Shown piece after piece: positions 60,386 to 64,000 of a DNA stretch of 64,000 bases. The position numbers and the translations under genes were made by a program. The DNA comes from 40CM-2-70-7 sp035631315. Lineage in GTDB: Bacteria; Gemmatimonadota; Gemmatimonadetes; Gemmatimonadales; GWC2-71-9. The DNA lies in contig DASQIZ010000091.1 in NCBI GenBank assembly GCA_035631315.1, positions 62,001-126,000 on the forward strand, read 5' to 3'. Every line of letters starts with the position of its first letter. Within the stretch, counting starts at the first letter, position 1. The notes beneath the pieces were generated by a model, which searched no databases, was not told the DNA's origin, and saw nothing but the letters and a program-made list of their open reading frames with translations.

Positions 60386-63300
60386 TGATGAATGCGCTGA
60401 ACGCCGCCCTTCTTCTCCTGATGCAGCAGCCGCACACCACTCCTCAAATCCCGATCGCTATTCGTCCCTGGCTTCTCACGACGCCCGTGTCCACCGACAC
60501 CGGCGTGGGCCGGCTCACGCGCGACTACCTGGGTGGGGAGACGACCGCGTTCCCCGATTCGTCGGACAAGTGGCGGCCTGTCATCATTCCAGCCAGCGGG
60601 ATCGACGACCTCGGCAAGGAATTCGGCGGGGCGAAGGAGCGCACGGTCGTCTACGCGTTCACGTACGTCTACGCGCCGAAGGATGAGAGCCGCACGTTGG
60701 TGCTCGCGAGTGACGACGACATTCTCGCGTGGTTGAATGGTCAGCGCATTCACTACCACGACGTGCCCCGGGGCGTGGATCGCGACCGCGACACCGTCGA
60801 GGTGCGCTTCGCCAAGGGATGGAACGCGCTGCTGCTCAAAGTCGTGAATCGCGGCGGAGATTTCGGATTCGGCGCGTGGATCGTCGGCGACTCCATTCGC
60901 GCCGCGAACCGGCGTCCGTCCGATGCACAGCCCGGCAATCTTCCGGCATCGACCGTCGCCGCAGGCCCCCTTCGTCTCTCGGGTCCCGTGACCTGGTCGC
61001 ACGACACACTGTGGGGGACTGGCACCGCGAATCTCACCACATGGGGCAAGGATCCACCGTCGTCGGCAGTCGTGTCGCTTTCAGCGGGCGGGCAGCGTCT
61101 GAGCTCGGATTCAGTCAACGGCCTGGTATCCGGAACACCGAAGGCGCTTCATCGTCCGTTCGACCTCGCGACCCTGAGTCGAGTCGCGCTCGACACCACG
61201 GCGAGCCTGTCGACGCAGATGGGGACCGCCAGCGACGTTCGCACAACCCCCCTCGATCCCGCCGCTGTCCTGAGTCTCCTGGATTCCCGGATCACGTTCG
61301 GGAACTGGAATGACCACGGCACGACGCTCGAGACCTCGGTCACCGTACCGCCCGCGTTCGCCGGACTGTCAGTCGATCTCCTCGCCGCCGAGTTCGGTCC
61401 GACCGCGCAGTACTCGATCAACGGCCAAGCGCGAACGCTCGGCGCCGACGGCACCCTGCCGCTCTGCTCGCAATGCGCCGCCGGAGACACGCTGCACCTC
61501 ACGGTCGTTCGCGATTCGACGAGACCTTGGTGGGATCACCCGAGGGCCCGGGTACGCGATCGCTCCTACTCTGATTTCGCGCTCGACCTGACGCTCCTGC
61601 CGGCACTCGGCGACTCGTCCGGGAGGGTCCCGTGGCCCGACGCCCGCGCCTGGCTCGCGGCGATGGTCACACCCGACAAGGCGACCTACCGCTACCTCGA
61701 AAATCAGGCGTCCCAGAGTCTCGCGGCTGACTCGACGGCCTTCGCAAGAGACACGATCCACCTGGTGGGCAACTCGCACATCGATGCCGCCTGGCTCTGG
61801 CGCTACACGGAAACAATGGGCGTGGTCGAGGCAACGTGGCGGACAGCACTCAAGCTCGAGCAGAAATTCCCGTCCATGACCTTCGCGGCCAGCGCGGCGC
61901 AGTACTACGACTGGCTCGCCAACCGGTCTCCGGGGTTGCTCGACTCGATCCGCGCCGCGGAACATGCGGGCCGATGGGAAGCAGTCGGCGGGTGGTGGCT
62001 CGAAGCCGACCAGAACATGCCGGGCGGTGAGTCGCTGGTCCGGCAGGGACTGTACGGTCAGCGGTACTTCCAGAAGATCTTCGGGCACCGATCGAAGGTC
62101 GCCTGGACGCCCGATTCCTTCGGCTATCCGTGGCAGATGCCCCAGATCTGGCACGGGCTGGGCATGGATTTCTTCGTCACGCAGAAGATCCGGTGGAACG
62201 ACTCCACCACGTTCCCGTACGACGCGTTCCGGTGGAAGGGGCGCGACGGCACCACGATCTTCGCGTACAACCCGTACGGTTACGACCACGATCTCGACGG
62301 CGCCACGCTCGCGCAGCAGATGCGGCAGGACAACGCGCGCACGGATACCGCGCATCACATGCTCGTGCTCTATGGCGTGGGCGATCATGGTGGCGGGCCG
62401 ACCGCGGAAATGCTCGACCGGCGCGGAGATCTCGGAAGACTGCCGGCATTTCCGATCCTGAGAGACGACAAGCCCACGAGTGCATTGTCGAGCATCCAGG
62501 GCGCGCATCCGGCCTCCAGATGGCCGGTCTGGAATGACGAGCTGTATCTCGAGTACCATCGGGCCACGTACACGACGCAGAGCTGGATGAAGCGGCGCAA
62601 CCGCCAGAGCGAAACACTCCTCGGCACCGCGGAATTCCTCGCGACCGTTGATCCCGCGCCCTACCCGAAGGACTCAATCGAGCACGCGTGGCGGCAGACG
62701 CTCTTCAACGAATTCCACGATCTGCTTCCCGGGTCGGGCATCCACGCCATTTACACGGATGCCATGGCGACCTACGACTCCGTCGCCGCCGCCGGTACCG
62801 CAATTCGTGACCGCTCAGCGCGGGATCTCTCCGCGCGGCTCGATACCCGCGGGCGTGGCGTTCCCGTCACGGTGTTCAACCCATCGTCGTGGGCCCGAAC
62901 GGGCTTCGTGTCCGTGGCACTCACCGATGGACTGAAGAGCCTTTCCGGATCCCTGGTCGCGGCCGACGAACGCGGGAGAACCCGGGCCGCCGTGATTCAC
63001 GGAGACTCGCTGCATTTCCGCGCGACCGATGTGCCTTCGCTGGGCGCGACGGTCTTCTGGATTCGACCCGGGACCATTCCGGAAGACCGGTCCTTCGCCG
63101 GATCCCGGACCCATCTCGAGAACGAGTACCTGTCGGTAGACCTCGACCCGAAGACCGGGCAGATCGTCCACCTCTACGACCGCAAGGCGCACCACGAAGC
63201 GGTGCCGGACTCGGGTCGCGCGAACGTGCTCCAGCTTCTCGTCGACGAACCCGCGCAGTGGGACGCGTGGAACACCGGCTTCACAGGGAAATACTGGACC

Positions 63301-64000
63301 CTCGATTCCGTGAAGGCGCTTCGGGCAGGTGGCGATGCCGTCGAGCGCTGGATCGAGTTCGAGAAGCCCTGGAACGGGACGCACATCACGCAGCGGATAA
63401 TTCTCCGCCGCGGCGAGCCCTATCTCGAGATCGACAACCAGATCGACTGGCACGAGCGGCACAAGTTCCTGAAGGCCGCCTTCGACTGGAACGTCACTGC
63501 CGACAGCGCGACCTACGAAATCGGGTACGGCGCAATTGGCCAGCCCACGAATCCGACCACCCAGGCAGAGCGGGCGAAATACGAGCACCCGGGGCATCGC
63601 TGGGGTGACCTCTCGGATTCCGCATTCGGCGTCAGCGTTCTGAATGACTCGAAGTACGGCTGGGACACGCGTGGGCACCGGATGCGGCTGTCCTTGCTCC
63701 GATCGCCGCTCTGGCCCGACTCGCTCGCCGATCGCGGCCCGCAGCACTTCCGGTACGCCATTTATCCCCACGCGGGCGGATGGCAATCGGGTCTCACCGA
63801 GCGCGAGGGTCAGGCGTTCAACATTCCGATGATCGCGGTGGCGACGTCATCGCACGCGGGTGCCGCCGGGAAGTCCTGGTCGGTCGCGGTTCCCTCGGAA
63901 CCTGACATCTACATCACGGCCGTGAAGCGCGCGGAAGACATCCCGGGACTTGTGCTGCGTGTGGTCGAATGGCATGGGAAGGCGACGACGACGAAGATTT
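60385..64000 (+). CDS. GH38 alpha-mannosidase, secreted (3' truncated by the window)
   Basis: At least 1,205 residues, with no stop before the window end. A short hydrophobic start (NALNAALLLLM) looks like a signal peptide. Residues ~15-450 are beta-rich, with a PA14/galactose-binding-like part (WLLTTPVSTDTGVGRL, ASDDDILAWLNGQ). The GH38 catalytic domain begins near residue 455: VGNSHIDAAWLWRY (zinc His/Asp), GGWWLEADQNMPGGESL, and the nucleophile in AWTPDSFGYPWQMPQI, then LFNEFHDLLPGSG. The beta-sandwich domains follow from ~830. It hydrolyses alpha-mannosides outside the cytoplasm. Confidence 0.93.
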   Translation, partial: MMNALNAALLLLMQQPHTTPQIPIAIRPWLLTTPVSTDTGVGRLTRDYLGGETTAFPDSSDKWRPVIIPASGIDDLGKEFGGAKERTVVYAFTYVYAPKDESRTLVLASDDDILAWLNGQRIHYHDVPRGVDRDRDTVEVRFAKGWNALLLKVVNRGGDFGFGAWIVGDSIRAANRRPSDAQPGNLPASTVAAGPLRLSGPVTWSHDTLWGTGTANLTTWGKDPPSSAVVSLSAGGQRLSSDSVNGLVSGTPKALHRPFDLATLSRVALDTTASLSTQMGTASDVRTTPLDPAAVLSLLDSRITFGNWNDHGTTLETSVTVPPAFAGLSVDLLAAEFGPTAQYSINGQARTLGADGTLPLCSQCAAGDTLHLTVVRDSTRPWWDHPRARVRDRSYSDFALDLTLLPALGDSSGRVPWPDARAWLAAMVTPDKATYRYLENQASQSLAADSTAFARDTIHLVGNSHIDAAWLWRYTETMGVVEATWRTALKLEQKFPSMTFAASAAQYYDWLANRSPGLLDSIRAAEHAGRWEAVGGWWLEADQNMPGGESLVRQGLYGQRYFQKIFGHRSKVAWTPDSFGYPWQMPQIWHGLGMDFFVTQKIRWNDSTTFPYDAFRWKGRDGTTIFAYNPYGYDHDLDGATLAQQMRQDNARTDTAHHMLVLYGVGDHGGGPTAEMLDRRGDLGRLPAFPILRDDKPTSALSSIQGAHPASRWPVWNDELYLEYHRATYTTQSWMKRRNRQSETLLGTAEFLATVDPAPYPKDSIEHAWRQTLFNEFHDLLPGSGIHAIYTDAMATYDSVAAAGTAIRDRSARDLSARLDTRGRGVPVTVFNPSSWARTGFVSVALTDGLKSLSGSLVAADERGRTRAAVIHGDSLHFRATDVPSLGATVFWIRPGTIPEDRSFAGSRTHLENEYLSVDLDPKTGQIVHLYDRKAHHEAVPDSGRANVLQLLVDEPAQWDAWNTGFTGKYWTLDSVKALRAGGDAVERWIEFEKPWNGTHITQRIILRRGEPYLEIDNQIDWHERHKFLKAAFDWNVTADSATYEIGYGAIGQPTNPTTQAERAKYEHPGHRWGDLSDSAFGVSVLNDSKYGWDTRGHRMRLSLLRSPLWPDSLADRGPQHFRYAIYPHAGGWQSGLTEREGQAFNIPMIAVATSSHAGAAGKSWSVAVPSEPDIYITAVKRAEDIPGLVLRVVEWHGKATTTKI

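Overview
The window is a tightly packed, visibly GC-rich bacterial chromosome segment of about 55 protein genes. It has no rRNA, tRNA, CRISPR array, transposase or phage gene that I can recognise. Gene content fits Gemmatimonadota best: many secreted peptidases and amidohydrolases, a fused two-subunit 2-oxoacid dehydrogenase E1, a DUF4015 glycosidase-like protein, a serine/threonine kinase with a membrane tail, and a parAB-M23-bactofilin operon. That phylum assignment is inference; related deep phyla are possible.

Layout. 1-9 kb: an OmpA/TSP3 surface protein cut by the window edge, a secreted M14 peptidase, a DUF4015 protein, a lipoprotein, an aconitase-superfamily enzyme (minus strand) and a secreted M28 peptidase. 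9-12.5 kb: an unrecognised protein, a TrmB-like regulator, an alpha/beta hydrolase and a TetR regulator, with two clear palindromic operator candidates. 12.5-27.7 kb: Lon, the kinase, fused E1, S41 and TPR proteins, an amidohydrolase, DUF1015, MazG, RsgA and proline dehydrogenase. 27.7-32.8 kb: beta-oxidation genes and glycerol-3-phosphate dehydrogenase. 32.9-41.6 kb: a HEAT-repeat protein with a strange His-Pro/Met-Pro tail, then a seven-gene minus-strand operon (class V aminotransferase, LOG protein, deoxyhypusine-synthase-like enzyme, MFS transporter, zinc-ribbon metallopeptidase, DUF481 protein, Bax-inhibitor-1 protein) ending in a strong terminator. 41.6-46 kb: queG with two small partners, then MBL hydrolase, MFS and Nif3 genes.

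46-51 kb is a chromosome-segregation and origin-proximal type neighbourhood: bactofilin, M23 peptidase, ParB and ParA in one overlapping operon, two near-perfect parS sites, a very AT-rich patch and mnmG. Next to it, 51.09-51.70 kb holds a four-helix-bundle (S23/IVS-type) gene bracketed by inverted repeats, the most cassette-like structure in the window. 51.7-59 kb: an ABC exporter and the whole SUF iron-sulfur assembly operon (sufB-C-D-S-U) behind a palindrome resembling an Rrf2/IscR-type site. 59-64 kb: a MobA-like nucleotidyltransferase, a peptide deformylase and the start of a GH38 alpha-mannosidase that runs off the window.

Many neighbouring genes share ATGA, GTGA or TGATG stop-start overlaps, so translational coupling is widespread, and several convergent pairs overlap at their stops. 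No single locus is clearly a new defence or biosynthetic system. The best leads are the inverted-repeat cassette at 51 kb, the HEAT protein tail, the zinc-ribbon metallopeptidase, the suf operator and the TrmB-like operator.
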